A stretch of DNA of 64,000 nt from Undaria pinnatifida (GCA_012845835.1 JABAKD010000021.1:12456795-12520794); one strand, 5' to 3'; counted from the first letter of the stretch, positions 45,401-55,700 are shown. Notes: generated from the letters alone by a model not told the origin. Numbers and translations: made by a program.

Positions 45401-46252
45401 GTCATCACTATTAATCGCGAGGGTGATTTTACTTCGTGAGGTACATGGTACTGTGTTTCGTAGAGGTCGTCTCAGGAGGGTATGCGATGGGTCGGCAGTG
45501 TATCACGTCTGCCTGTGCTTCCTTTTCAAGTTATTATTGTCTCAAATGTACGATTTCACGTCCATGATTTTTACCGTGCCGCTGTGGGGCTCTGAGGTCG
45601 CCAATTCTAAGACAGAGATACATCTTACAAATACAGCAGTTGAGGTGGGCATGCAACGTCATATATATGCGATGTCACTACTATTGAAGGCGAGGGTGAC
45701 TTCACTTCGTCAGGCATATGCTACTGCGTTTCGTAAAGGTTGTCTCACGTGGACATGCGATGTCACCACTATTGAACGCGAGGGTGACTTTACTTCGTTA
45801 GGCATTCCACTGCGTTTGGAATGGTAGAGGTTGTCAGGCAATCATGTAAGCGGATGGAGGCACGAAATACCCTGCGTAATAGATTGGTCGTGTGGTTTAC
45901 CGCAGTGTTAACATCCCTGTCTGTACTTACTTTCCACATTATTATAGATTATATATAGTGTACACTTATACGTCCTGTTTTCTCCCCACTGTCGTCGAAG
46001 ACGTTGTAGTCCTGTAGATGATGTCGCGTCCATGTCTGGTGCTCTTGTTAGTGGTGTTCATGAAAACATGTCCTAACATGTAGTAGATGATCGCTCAGTG
46101 GTGTTCCTTTCCTTTACATCAAGCCAGGTAGTATATGCCAACGCAACCGCTTGCTTGAAAAATGACAAAGAAATTCCTCACACACCTGACACAGAGAAGA
46201 CGCGGCCCGAAGATTGTTCAGTATACCGACGGTCAGAAACAGGTTATCGAGC
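42462..46252 (+). repeat. R1 copy, longest full-length unit (about 3.8 kb)
   Basis: Terminal block 42477-42715, six or more G-rich modules to about 44120 (longest G run 28 at 43504-43531), two successive secondary termini of the CAAATACACTTCGGCTGTGA type (near 43398 and 43702) showing a duplicated 300-bp module, tail from 44165 with duplicated TTTTCTGACATCGCTAAT segments, 290-bp units (near 45198 and 45488), and the end block at 46160-46250. A unique stretch with a 84-codon frame at 44374-44628 interrupts the tail start. Confidence 0.85.
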
Positions 46253-46264
46253 ATGTGATACATT

Positions 46265-46990
46265 CCGTTTACACATATATATTATAAAAATTAAAAAACA
46301 CTCCAGCTGTGAGATCGAATATTTTGTCGAAACTCATCTTTGCAAGCTGTGTGATACTCCGATCGTGCGTATTACGGGTCGTGTGTCCTCATTAAGGATA
46401 TAGGTCGGCGACTCCCCTTGCAACTACAGTGTAGCTATCAGGGTCAACAGGGTGATGTTAGTCAGTCTGCGCGCGGAAACTATAAAACCCGTTTGTGAGG
46501 GGGAACATACTGACAGCTGTGGAAGGAAATGCATCAGTTTATCAAGTGAATCTTGTAAGTCGAACATCCGCTTAGGGGAGGGCGGAGTTTTTGAGGACGT
46601 GGGGGCCTGATTTTGATCAAAAGGGGGGCGGGAGGGGGGGGAAGGGGATGGGTGGGGCAGTCCAATTTGTGCGTGAAAACTATAAATCCTTCTTGTGGGG
46701 TGTGGCGGGGGGGGGCGGGGGGCGGGGGGGGGAGGGATTTAAGTCGCATATATGTAGGGGTTTGCTATACGCGTCGTGCTAGGTCTAGGCGATGGTGCGG
46801 GTGGTGGGAAAGGAGGAGGCGTTGGGGGCGGGGGTGGGTGGGAATCGCAGCAGCGGCATGGGCGGCTTTAACACGATAACGAGGCGATATCCAGGGCGTG
46901 GAAGTGTTTATTACTCTGGCGGATTTCGATATTGGGTGGGGCGTTTAGGCAAGAGGAAGCAAGGGGGAAAAAAAAAGTCACACACATATA
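46265..46990 (+). repeat. R1 copy truncated after the modules
   Basis: Terminal block 46289-46530, two G-rich modules with GTGAAAACTATAAATCC, and the GGATTTCGATATTGGGTGGG segment. It ends in a (TA)n run at 46984-47003, followed by R1b. Confidence 0.85.
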
Positions 46991-47019
46991 TATATATATA
47001 TATTAAAAAAATAAAGAAT

Positions 47020-47270
47020 GCCCTTTTCAACAGCTAGCTGTGAGATCGACCATAAATTATTTCTGATCAAAACTCAGCTTCGCAAGCTGCGTGTGATACT
47101 TCGATTGCGAGTGTCACGGGGTGTGTACGCCCTGGTGAAGGATAAGGGTCGGTAACTCCCCTGCTAATGGCAGGATCAACAGGACAAAGACATCCAACCT
47201 TGCTCTGCACACGGAAAATGTATAAACCGCATCACGGGGAACAAAACCAGACATCTGCGCAATTCATTCT
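47020..47270 (+). repeat. R1b terminal block, second copy
   Basis: AGCTAGCTGTGAGATCGACC, TTCGCAAGCTGCGTGTGATA, CTTCGATTGCGAG and AACAAAACCAGACATCTGCG match the R1b copy at 18236-18480 better than R1 proper. Confidence 0.75.
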
Positions 47271-47279
47271 GCTTAAAAA

Positions 47280-48190
47280 GTTGTTATGTCATATGTGTCG
47301 TATCCCTCTTTCATAAGTATGAACAATTCAGGACTGAGACTGTAGATTACCATGTTTGTTTAACTTTATACCAATTCACATGTGAACACGTGTATTCTGA
47401 AAAATACATCAGAAATTTTTCGTGAAGTTAATGACGCTTGCTACGATAGAGTTAGCACTTTTGGGAGCCTGACAATGTTTCTTGGACGACCGGGCTCCAT
47501 AAACCCAAATATCTCGATTTTTCTTTTTGTAATTCCTATTTTACATTTCTCTTCGTCGTGTGTCTAGGCCATGGCTTTGTTTGTCAGCTAGAGCACTGTG
47601 TACTTTCCTCTCCAATGCAGTTCTTGGGTGGAGAATAGAGCTCCTTATTTGATAGGGCTGGATCCTGGTATCTCTAGCCAGTACAGTGTGCACTGGCTGC
47701 GTCATATACCTATATACTGGACCTGATCAATGCACTGGTGGGTTGCGTCAAATCCGCGATTTTTGACGCCTCTCGGCTGGTGAGGAGGCATCGCTGGAGG
47801 CGCTCCCGGAGTGCCCCGCTGGAGGCGCCCTGCCGGAGGCACGTGCTCATGCGTTTCGGCTTCACTAGTAGAGCAAACAAATACGTCTTTTTTGGACCCT
47901 GTTTTGAATGCAATTTGATGGTAGGTTTACTTCGAAAACGTATATAAAGAGGGAAACGAGCATAGCGTATGTTGGACAGGAGTGTGCGGAAATACGGTAC
48001 ACTGCAGCACGCGAGCCTAGATACCGAAGAGGCGGGACACGGGTTCAAAAATCTCTTGGGAGTTCGCAAAACCGAACTCTACATTTTGCGAAGTCGCTGC
48101 CTCGGAGACGTAAATATTCACGTAACCGTAGGTTTATATTGTTATAAACATGATGTTTACGCAGATTCACCACCGAAAACTAAAACTTTC
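47280..48190. other. Spacer without a supported gene
   Basis: A plus frame (47969-48244, 91 codons) runs into the 269-bp element, so its end is not a host gene end. TGCTACGATAGAGTTAGCAC at 47435-47454 is one of several copies of a shared 20-bp motif in the right-hand third of the window. Confidence 0.4.
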
Positions 48191-48459
48191 GACCCAGGCT
48201 ACGGTAGGGGGGTCCCCTTTTGGGCCTTTTATTTCAGTGGCTAGGGGTCACTCGCGCGAGTAACCCCTTTGTTCCTATGGAATCTTACGTTTTCTTTGTG
48301 TTTTACATTGACGAAATCAATCCGCAATGCAAAGGTGATCTAAGCTGCGCCAAACCAAGTGCCTAAACCATCTTCATCCGTAGGGTACAGAGCTACTCGT
48401 GCGAGTGGCTCAAACACACCAGTGAAAATGGGGGTACCCCCCCTACCGTAGCCTTGGTC
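48191..48459 (+). mobile_element. 269-bp MITE-like element, copy 1
   Basis: Ends GACCCAGGCTACGGTAGGGG and, inverted, GACCAAGGCTACGGTAGGGG. Inverted similarity extends inward with the palindromic CTCGCGCGAG against CTCGTGCGAG. TTTC flanks it on both sides (48187-48190 and 48460-48463), a 4-bp target duplication. No coding capacity. Confidence 0.88.
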
Positions 48460-48609
48460 TTTCAACTGTCCTGAGATATCAAGTTACTGTTGTACTCATA
48501 GGTTTCTTGACCCTCCCTTTCTCTAGCAATTCTACGCGCCCTCTCTGCGCTTACGCGGTATATTTTTCATGGGTTTCTGCTGTATAATGAGGCGTTATTA
48601 TACGAAGAA

Positions 48610-48880
48610 CGTAAATAGGAACGGTACGCGCGGTAGCGGCCGGGTCGGGAGAATGTGGTCAGGTCGGAAACGGGTCTGGACGGGAACGATAATCCCGAGT
48701 GTATTTCGTTCCCGACCGCGACTTCCTGGCCCCTTCCCGACCTTGGTCTCTGTTCCCACCGTCTACCATCCCGACTTGCAGCGTCTTGTTCCCGTCCCAA
48801 CTGTTTCCCGTCCCGCCGGAATGTTTATTCCCGGCTTTTCTTGTCCCGCCGTCCGCCCAGTTGTTCGCATCCCATCCCTC
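48610..48880 (+). repeat. TTCCCGAC-type minisatellite, second locus
   Basis: Irregular units such as GTTCCCGACCGCGACTT and CCCTTCCCGACCTTGG recall the stretch at 16640-16935. It gives open frames on both strands through its bias. Confidence 0.55.
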
Positions 48881-49336
48881 CGTTTGTTGTCGCATAACCT
48901 CTCCCATCCCGCAACGCCCTTGGATTATAAAAACAAATGTCCACACCCAAAGAGGCTGGTGCATGCGGTAACATGCCGGTTCACGCGGTAATGTGCCGGT
49001 TCATGCGGTACGTCGTTGACATATGCAGGAAAACGTTTACGGAAATCTAGAAAAACGCCCTGCTAAGAGCACTGATCGCAGCACCGCTTGCATGAAACAT
49101 GAAGATTTTTGCGCTCGTGAACCCTATGGTGCTTTGCCACAACGCTCGACCACCATCCTCGCTAAGTCAGGCACACAAGTGAGGCGTTGCTGGTGAGGCG
49201 AGGGGGCTGCTTGTGTGGTTGATCTACGGCTTCGTTCGACGAGGGTTTAACGCTCGCGCGCTACGGCCTAGCAGGAGTAGCACAATTTTTAAAAAATCAT
49301 TTCTTACTGACGGGGGTTCCTAAATTTATCAACACT
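48881..49336. other. Spacer, no gene
   Basis: CATGCCGGTTCACGCGGTAA and variants (GCATGCGGTAACATGCCGG, GTGCCGGTTCATGCGGTA) repeat two to three times at 48960-49010. Nothing else is seen. Confidence 0.4.
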
Positions 49337-49605
49337 GACCCAGGCCACGGTAGGGGGGTGCCTTTTTCGGCCTTAAATTTCAGTGGCTAGGGGTCACTCG
49401 TGCGAGTAACCCCTTCGTTCTTTTGCGATCTTACGTTTTCTTCATGTTTTATGTTGACGAAATCAATCCGCAATGGAAAGATATTCTAAGCTGCTCCAAA
49501 ACAAGTGCCTAAACCATTTTCATCCGTGAGGTACAGAGTCACTCGGGCGACTGGCTCAAACACACCAGTGAAAACGGGGGGTACCCCCCTACCGTAGCTT
49601 TGGTC
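49337..49605 (+). mobile_element. 269-bp MITE-like element, copy 2
   Basis: Same length and ends as copy 1 (GACCCAGGCCACGGTAGGGG; inverted GACCAAAGCTACGGTAGGGG). CACT flanks it at 49333-49336 and 49606-49609, again a 4-bp duplication and different from that of copy 1, so the two are independent insertions. Confidence 0.88.
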
Positions 49606-50279
49606 CACTCACACTCAGTATCGTTGCAACCCCATGTATATGTTTTTATTTCACGACGTTCATCTCGTTACGCTGATAGTCTATGGGATTGTTGACGACG
49701 TCAACTGCATGTTTTCCCGTTCCCGAAAGCATCGCGTGTGCTATGGAGCTTCTCCACTGAGGACGGCCAATGCAGATGTGACGTGCACTCCCACCCTACT
49801 ATCACTGCACGTGGCTTTAGAGTGAGTGGCAAAAAAGAGTCGCCATGTAGACATATAGAAGTATTACACTGTGGTGACCACTGCCGCCATGGAAACAAGG
49901 CATTGGAATACTTGAATCTCTGGTGTGTTGCGGTCCCCTGGGCTTCTGAGCGAGAATATGGAGGGTCGAAGGCGTGGACTAGAGATGTCGGTTGGTCATA
50001 TTCAAGCGACGGTGCCCGCCATCATGTCTGGTGCGGCTCCCCCACGTGATAGGTCCTGCGGTTCGACCATTTCTAGTTTTTGTTAAAACATACCTTGAAT
50101 AAACCACAACTACCAGAAACTAACGCGAACACCCACGCGACCGGAAGAGGGCATCTTCTATTTTCTCAGACATCCTCGCTTGAGGAACTGAAAAGGCCAA
50201 GACCACGAGGGAAGGATCGAGTGCAGGGCCTATCTTTGCGACCGCACAGATATACTCGCCGGAGTTACTACAGAACCTT
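49606..50279. other. Spacer with a cysteine-containing plus frame
   Basis: The frame 49738-50049 (103 codons, preceded by open codons) contains CRCDVHSHP and CGDHCRHG clusters. It lacks clear splice partners. It may be an exon of an unrecognised secreted protein; support is weak. Confidence 0.3.
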
Positions 50280-50316
50280 GCTGCTCTCTATACCTTTCGG
50301 AATCGTCATGAAAATA

Positions 50317-50617
50317 TTTTTTTCTTTCACGCTTCTACTTTCAAGCTTCTGAACAAGCCGTGGTCACAGGTGTCGTCCCTCTCCCCCCCCGGTTCTTGCC
50401 TTCAATTTTCATCGCGCATAGGGTTCAGCAGTTCCACTGCTCGTCGATTTTTCATCGAATGTTGCTTACTCACGCTCTCGCGTTTCCCGCACTTTAATTT
50501 GTGCACAAGAAAAAGCCCCCACTAGTTCATACGAGTATGCGCTCGGGGGGATTCGAACTCACGAACCTGACCTATACCAGGCTCGAGGGTAATCAGATAC
50601 GCCACCGGGGTGACCGG
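50317..50617 (-). mobile_element. tRNA-derived SINE, copy 3
   Basis: Minus-strand head CCGGTCACCCCGGTGGCGTA, B-box-like TGAGTTCGAATCCC (the best preserved of the three copies) and T-rich plus-strand start. It follows TTCGGAATCGTCAT, and the neighbouring repeat unit at 50735-50755 shows TTCGGAATCGTCAT without a SINE, again an unfilled comparison. Confidence 0.85.
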
Positions 50618-50635
50618 CATGTATCACCATGATGA

Positions 50636-50855
50636 CGTATGCACCGCCCCGGAGGAAATGATCGTTGATTAATGCAACGCTAAAAACAAGTCAATGTAAG
50701 TCCGTTGCTTTAGTAAGGTACATCGTGCTCTTCTCGATACGTTTCGGAATCGTCATATGAACCGCTCTGGTGGAAAAGATGGTTGATGAACGCAACGCAG
50801 AAAAAACAAGTCATTGTAAAGTCCGTTGTTTTGGAAAGGTACATTGCCAACGATG
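50636..50855 (+). repeat. Two-unit diverged tandem repeat of about 118 bp
   Basis: GCAACGCTAAAAACAAGTCA (50679 on) and GCAACGCAGAAAAAACAAGT (50787 on) head matching segments that run through GTCCGTTG and GGTACAT. The unit left of the SINE (about 50280-50316) gives a partial third copy. Confidence 0.75.
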
Positions 50856-51629
50856 CGAGTGGTCTCAACCTGGTAATGAAAGAATGAGGGGCTACCCGCT
50901 ATCGCAGCCTTGGTGACAAATACGCCCCGTTGAAACAAGGCTACTGTGAGCAAACGTGGAGATGCAAAAAGAAACTGTGGAACAAGTATCTTTGGTGTCG
51001 GGTGTTTTTGTAGGAAACAATACCACTGTCGTCGTAGGCTTGGTCCAAAACCCCGGCAAAACAAATCGGACTTGGAGAAAAAACTAAAAGTGCCAGATGG
51101 ACCCAATTCTTCAGGCAAGTGTTTGATAACGAGTAACACTGGCGAAACCCACGGCCAGGAATGCTACTCCTGCGTTTATGGATAGTTGTTTGCTTCGGAA
51201 GCCCTATCAGCTACAAAATGTTGTGCACGCAAAATTGACTAAACCCCCCGGAACTTCAGGAAAGAATTTGGCCACTGAAGCTGACGTCTGCAGCTACTTA
51301 GTATCGGCGGTCTGGAAAAAACGCGGGCTGCTTGGCTATTGGAAACACGGTTCGTGTCTGAACTGTAGCAGTGCGACAATTTGCACGACATGATCGTATT
51401 CGTTCGTACTGCTGCGCACTGAAGGAGACGGTGGACAACATCGCGTTTGCCATGTCTTTGGTCCCAACACCCGGGCTCCAATAGGGTTAAGGACTGAATG
51501 TGTTTGCCTCACACTTTTGGCCCTGGTACTAGTAGTAGTACTCACTAGTAGTAGTGGCTGTAGTAGTAGTGGCTGTTACACGAAAAAGATTCGCCGGCCA
51601 ATGTCTTTCATGGGGATGAGCACCCCACG
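50856..51629. other. Spacer without a supported gene
   Basis: Plus frames 50946-51185 and 51178-51393 contain several cysteines but no recognised domain and no clear splice signals. A CTAGTAGTAGTA-type run stands at 51528-51575. Confidence 0.35.
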
Positions 51630-51722
51630 TCACACGCGCGTTCGGAGTATCACACACAGCTACAAACACAGGTTTTGTCGAAATCCCCGACCGCACAGCT
51701 GGAGTGTATTTATATATTTTTT
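51630..51722 (-). repeat. R1 terminus, solo inverted fragment
   Basis: Plus strand shows GGAGTATCACACACAGCT, then a diverged middle, then CACAGCTGGAGTGTATTTAT, the inverted first 80 bp of R1. It is the first R1 trace to the right of the main arrays. Confidence 0.75.
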
Positions 51723-52635
51723 TTTCATCAAATATGATCTGGCTTATCAATTGAACAAACCCGACAATAACCAATTACAATAATATCACGTAGGTGGAGT
51801 CTCGCTACAAAATGTTCCACCCCTAGTTCGAACCCTCTCTCTCTCTTCGATAACGATAACAGATTACCGTACCCCACCTACTCATTTCTGTTTTCGACCA
51901 TTCTAGAGGCGTGCTACGATCGCGGTATCCCACTTGTTGATGAAAAATAGTTTCACCGCGACGCGGCTCCTTAACACAAAATGGACAGAACGCCATTCTT
52001 TGTTTAGCAATTTGATTTTGTTGTATACCTGGGCCCCATATTAATAGGTTCGTTCATCAGATTGACCTCTCAGTTTGCTCAAAAACAGTTTCGGGTTTAG
52101 GTGTCGACCTCTTCAAGTCGGGAGCCTCAGAAAATACGAAGGTTGATGCACCTCTGCGGTACAATACATTCCTCCAACACGTGTCTTTTTTTCATCTCTA
52201 CGACGTAAAATACATACTGCCTTTGCACGTCGAGGCCAGCCCTTACCCCCACGGCGTGGTTGCACTACAATAATATACTTGATCGACGATCATGCCCCCC
52301 CCCCTCCCCCCCCAGGCTGCGATACTAGGTGCTAAACTTCCATTCAATTTCGCAGCTTTTAACACTTTTTGTTGAGAAGGGTCTTCCCTGATACAGCGCC
52401 AACGAACAACATGATAATCGACTCTTCAGGTTTTTGAAAGTAAACACCGTACTTAAAAAGTTTGCTCTTAACGCTTCTGATGTTGACGCTTCTGTTTTCG
52501 AACCTGGAGTCGCCCCACCATATTCAATACGTTGTCTGGTCCATAGCGTCCGCGATGACCCATTGTTGGGATATCATCGTAACGGGTAAGTAAAATGTGC
52601 TTGACTCACTGATTCGAGCAACCTCGGCTGCGTAC
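51723..52635. other. Spacer, no gene seen
   Basis: No frame with a motif. A C-rich stretch stands at 52293-52312. Confidence 0.4.
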
Positions 52636-52639
52636 TCGC

Positions 52640-52725
52640 ACTCGTAGAAACTTTTCCTGTGCAAACGTTGACTCGCGGAAAGCGCAAGGTAGTGCACGTA
52701 GGTGTGAGAGTTGGAACGAGCAAAA
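52640..52725 (+). repeat. Old SINE body fragment
   Basis: AAACTTTTCCTGTGCAAACG and GACTCGCGGAAAGCGCAAGG resemble the inner body of the tRNA SINE (reverse complement of CGCTTTCCGCAAGTCAATTTG region). Without head or tail; strongly diverged. Confidence 0.45.
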
Positions 52726-52847
52726 AAGGAGCAGCAAGCTGTTAGCTCTTTGACTTATGAAAAAATCATCCCACCCCAGCTTGACTTCAGGCAGTTCCCT
52801 CCATAGACGTGGTTGCATGGTCAAAGACGTAATGTACGTTGAGGTGA

Positions 52848-53015
52848 CAGCGTGTGGCGTACGAAGATGGAATGCAGGAACAAGTCGAATACCGCATTGG
52901 GTTTTATTTGCTCATTCCATGTATTATCTTAGCGGTTTTCTTTTTCTCTCTCCCTCACCAGGGGTACCCCAGATCCGGGGGCACTACGAAGGCTCTTCTT
53001 CCCCTTCCCACCAAG
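52848..53015 (+). CDS. Possible exon with one membrane helix
   Basis: The open segment follows ACAG at 52850 and reads VAYEDGMQEQVEYRIGFYLL and then a hydrophobic run to FFFSLP, ending at CACCAAG before GTACGC. The hydrophobic stretch of about 20 residues would span a membrane. A second reading would make the hydrophobic, pyrimidine-rich DNA (TTTTCTCTCTCCCTCACCAG) the acceptor of a shorter exon at 52968-53015. I cannot connect it to neighbours, so it is a suggestion only. Confidence 0.25.
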
Positions 53016-53159
53016 GTACGCGATTTTACTTGTATTGCAAGAATATCAAAGCTCTTTATTTCCTCCTTGACTCCGGCCGAATTGCCTGCCCACGCTGCTA
53101 GGCGTCCACAACAGTGTATTCCTTGGTTGTATTGTTTAGCAAAAATTCTCTTAAAACAC

Positions 53160-53235
53160 ACCCACGCGGAATTGGAACCCCAAAACCAACTCCGGTAGCA
53201 TTCGAGGGTAACCACTAGACCACCGGAGCGACCGG
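53160..53235 (-). mobile_element. tRNA-like SINE head, different subfamily
   Basis: Reverse complement begins CCGGTCGCTCCGGTGGTCTA with A box TGGTCTAGTGGTTA and B box GGGTTCCAATTCC about 50 bp on, both good matches to tRNA internal promoters. There is no acceptor-stem pairing, so it is not a tRNA gene. The downstream body differs from the three main SINE copies. Confidence 0.65.
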
Positions 53236-53244
53236 TCTACAAGT

Positions 53245-54390
53245 GCTCCGTACATAGACTAATACTTATACTTGTACTGTTATTCCATTTGCCCTCTGAA
53301 ATTGTGTTCGGCTTGTTCCAATCATGCTATGATATCAAATCATGCTATGATATCAACGTCAAAAGTGAAGGCAAAATCTAATGACTTTACTAAACTGTGA
53401 GGCTGCAGCACAGCAGTGAAGTTGATTCCAGGTCAAGATCTAGTGTAGTCTAAGCATTCAGGTAATATTCCAGGATCATTCAACAAACGCGGCAGAAGAA
53501 CGAACAGCAATGCTATATATACGGCGAATAAACTATCCCCTAAAAAGTCTTGAAAATATTCGGCTCTATATTATAGACTATGCGTCGTCGACGACTGACT
53601 ATATGGCACTTTGCAAGAAACTTACCTCGCGGATTCACACTTTGAGCGCTGCTACGGTGCGCAGGTAAACAGATATCTCACTGTGTTCTGGCCAACCGAA
53701 GCTCATCGCAGTTCATCGGTGATACATTTCAGGGTGAGAAACGGTTAACCGCTGGGTGTTTCGTTTCCAGCCCAGTCTGTCTTTCTCTTTGCTGCCGTCG
53801 CGAGCAACACGACGTGTACGCGTCAAGTAAGTTAAGTGGCTTGGTGAAATATGTTTGGCCCTCATTTTTTTTAGTCGCTCTTTCTCACCGGGTACCATGC
53901 ACGGACGCGAGTGACCGATAGCTGTGATAGAAAACGAGTGAGTGATTGCGACATGTTTTATGCCCGTAGCTTTGCCGTTCCTAAATACAGCAAGGATGTT
54001 ACCGTGGCCACTACCTCCGGACTGCACATCGACTGGGCCCTCAGGGGTTGTCTCCAGGGGAATTTTGCTCTGGCTCCCACCTCACGCCATCTAACCTAGC
54101 AAATACAACAAAAAGTCGACGAACGCTGCATATATGTTGTTTGGTTAGTAGCAAAGTCCTGCCGACTCGTGCACACGGTACACGTAAGTAGATGCTGTAC
54201 GCTCTAGTCTACACAGTACAGTACAGTCCAAAATTCAAACAATTGTACAGTGGGTACTTGTATTTAAGAGCACCCGAGCTAAGAGCATTTGGCAGTTGAG
54301 AGCGGCCAACTCGGTATGTCCCGCCCCACCTAAGGGTTTGTGTGTTGTATTGCCCACTACAGAGAGGAGCGCCTTTTCGGTCAAGCGCGC
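53245..54390. other. Spacer without a supported gene
   Basis: A small candidate exon at about 53771-53826 sits between TTTCGTTTCCAG and GTAAGT and would encode SVFLFAAVASNTTC-like residues; no partners are found. ATCATGCTATGATATCAA occurs twice in tandem near 53321-53356. Confidence 0.35.
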
Positions 54391-54396
54391 ATGGTT

Positions 54397-54433
54397 CGGG
54401 TTGTCACGGGTCGCTCTTACATCGGGGTACTCA
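54397..54433. repeat. Short dispersed repeat shared with 12118-12152
   Basis: TTGTCACGGGTCGCTCTTAC followed by ATCGGGGTAC; see the copy at 12.1 kb. Confidence 0.5.
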
Positions 54434-54887
54434 CTGTAGCATAATTTCCATTGCTGCGAATATCGATGGAGCCGACGAGGAGACGGAGCGATGAACCCCA
54501 TAGACGAAATAAGCTAGCAATGCGTCGAGGGCGGGGGAAAAGGCAAGGACCTATGCTTGTGATGACAGCTTGCGGAGAAGACAGACCTCCAAAAGACATC
54601 CGCCATGCGAGTAGAATGCGGAGCGTGAACACTCTTTCTTCGCACCCACTTCCATATTTTTTGCTTGTGGCGACGTATCATTTGCATTCAAGATAACAAG
54701 TTCCTTCCTGTTAGAAGTAAACAGCCCAATTTGATGGCTGATTCCATGTTTCCCTAGGGAGTGCAGAGCATAGTTCTGGATTTCCGTACGTACTTATTCG
54801 ATGGGAGGCGTTTCGCGTCAGTGTCTCAGGTATTATCGAACGCAGGGTCGACATCAGCACAGGAATACCTGAGACACAAGCTGAGCC

Positions 54888-55145
54888 ATGATGTACGTCC
54901 CTGCGGCGATCGCCTCCTTCTTGGTGACCATGTCGATGGCCACGTCGATCATGTCGGTCGGCGCATCGGGAGTAAGGCACAGGGTTTCCGTGACCGAGGA
55001 CAACATCAAGTTTAACATTGTCTACTTTGATGACGGTCGCAACAGACCCTACCGGGTGGTTTTCATGGGGAACGTTCGCAACACCTTCGACTTTGACGCA
55101 ACTGGCATCGTGGAGATACTGAGGATCGGCACTGAAAAATACAAA
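54888..55145 (+). CDS. Signal-peptide exon, possible first exon of the LRR gene
   Basis: The frame begins ATGATG right after an in-frame stop and encodes 86 residues up to a strong donor (AAA|GTAAGT). The first 27 residues (MMYVPAAIASFLVTMSMATS and on) form a plausible signal peptide or anchor. The rest, with NIKFNIVYFDDG and GNVRNTFDFDATGIVEIL, looks like a beta-rich extracellular segment. Third positions are C/G-rich, as in coding DNA. The exon ends in phase 0 and the acceptor at 58069/58070 is also phase 0, so joining to the Cys-rich exon is possible. The intron would be about 2.9 kb, longer than the others in the gene, and holds repeat debris. It could instead belong to a separate gene. 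A 171-codon minus frame over the same DNA looks like a shadow. Confidence 0.5.
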
Positions 55146-55339
55146 GTAAGTTGCCCAGACAAGCGGCACAACGAGTGCCGCCACCTTCCAGGCGAAGGCT
55201 ACGTTAGGGGGGGAACTCAAATACATCCTAGCTCAGTGACTCAGAGCCTGTTCTGCGATTGGCCGCCTGATCTTTGCGGTTCGGTTTCATAGAATGGACC
55301 GACATGGAATTATATAAAAAACGTTCTTCAAAACACGTC

Positions 55340-55420
55340 AGCTGTGCTTTCGACATATTATATATTTCGGGCCGATACTCATCTTTGCAAGCTGCGGGAT
55401 ACATCGACCGCTCTTTTATA
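55340..55420 (+). repeat. R1 terminal fragment
   Basis: ACTCATCTTTGCAAGCTG at about 55377-55394 is identical to the R1 core; the flanks (CAGCTGTG before, GATACATCGACCGC after) follow R1 with changes. Fragment only. Confidence 0.6.
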
Positions 55421-55587
55421 TGTGGTACATATGTTGTCAGGGTAAGCATGAACAGCGTGGATTGTTATACAAATAGTTACTGCACGTGCTTCACCCCATA
55501 CGTATTAAATCCCAAGGCATGACGTTGTTATGATTCGTCAGCGTTGAAAATAACATACCAGGTATTAAACACACACAACTGCAGTGG

Positions 55588-55700
55588 CCGGTCGCCCCTG
55601 TGATCTAGTGGTTACACCGAATACTTCTGGCGTTGATCCTTGAGGCCGATACCCACGTGGTGCGATTTTAGCTTCATGGCGAAAATGCAAAAGAAAAGCG
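55588..55700 (+). mobile_element. tRNA-like SINE head, plus strand
   Basis: CCGGTCGCCCCTGTGATCTA begins it, with A box TGATCTAGTGGTTA and a weak B box (GGCCGATACCC) about 40 bp on. It resembles the head at 53160-53235 more than the three long SINEs. Confidence 0.55.

Noticed and set aside
10125..47000. CRISPR array or rDNA spacer as explanation of the regular R1 repeats
   Set aside because: Units are hundreds of bases to kilobases, inverted as well as direct, in eukaryotic DNA; no rRNA sequence is adjacent.
53160..53235. tRNA gene
   Set aside because: A and B boxes are present, but acceptor and anticodon stems cannot be formed convincingly; a SINE head fits better.
54711..55226. 171-codon minus frame opposite the signal-peptide exon
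   Set aside because: Its lower part is rich in RHGHRDRR-type residues expected from the antisense of GC3-rich coding DNA; the plus strand has better codon use and a strong donor.
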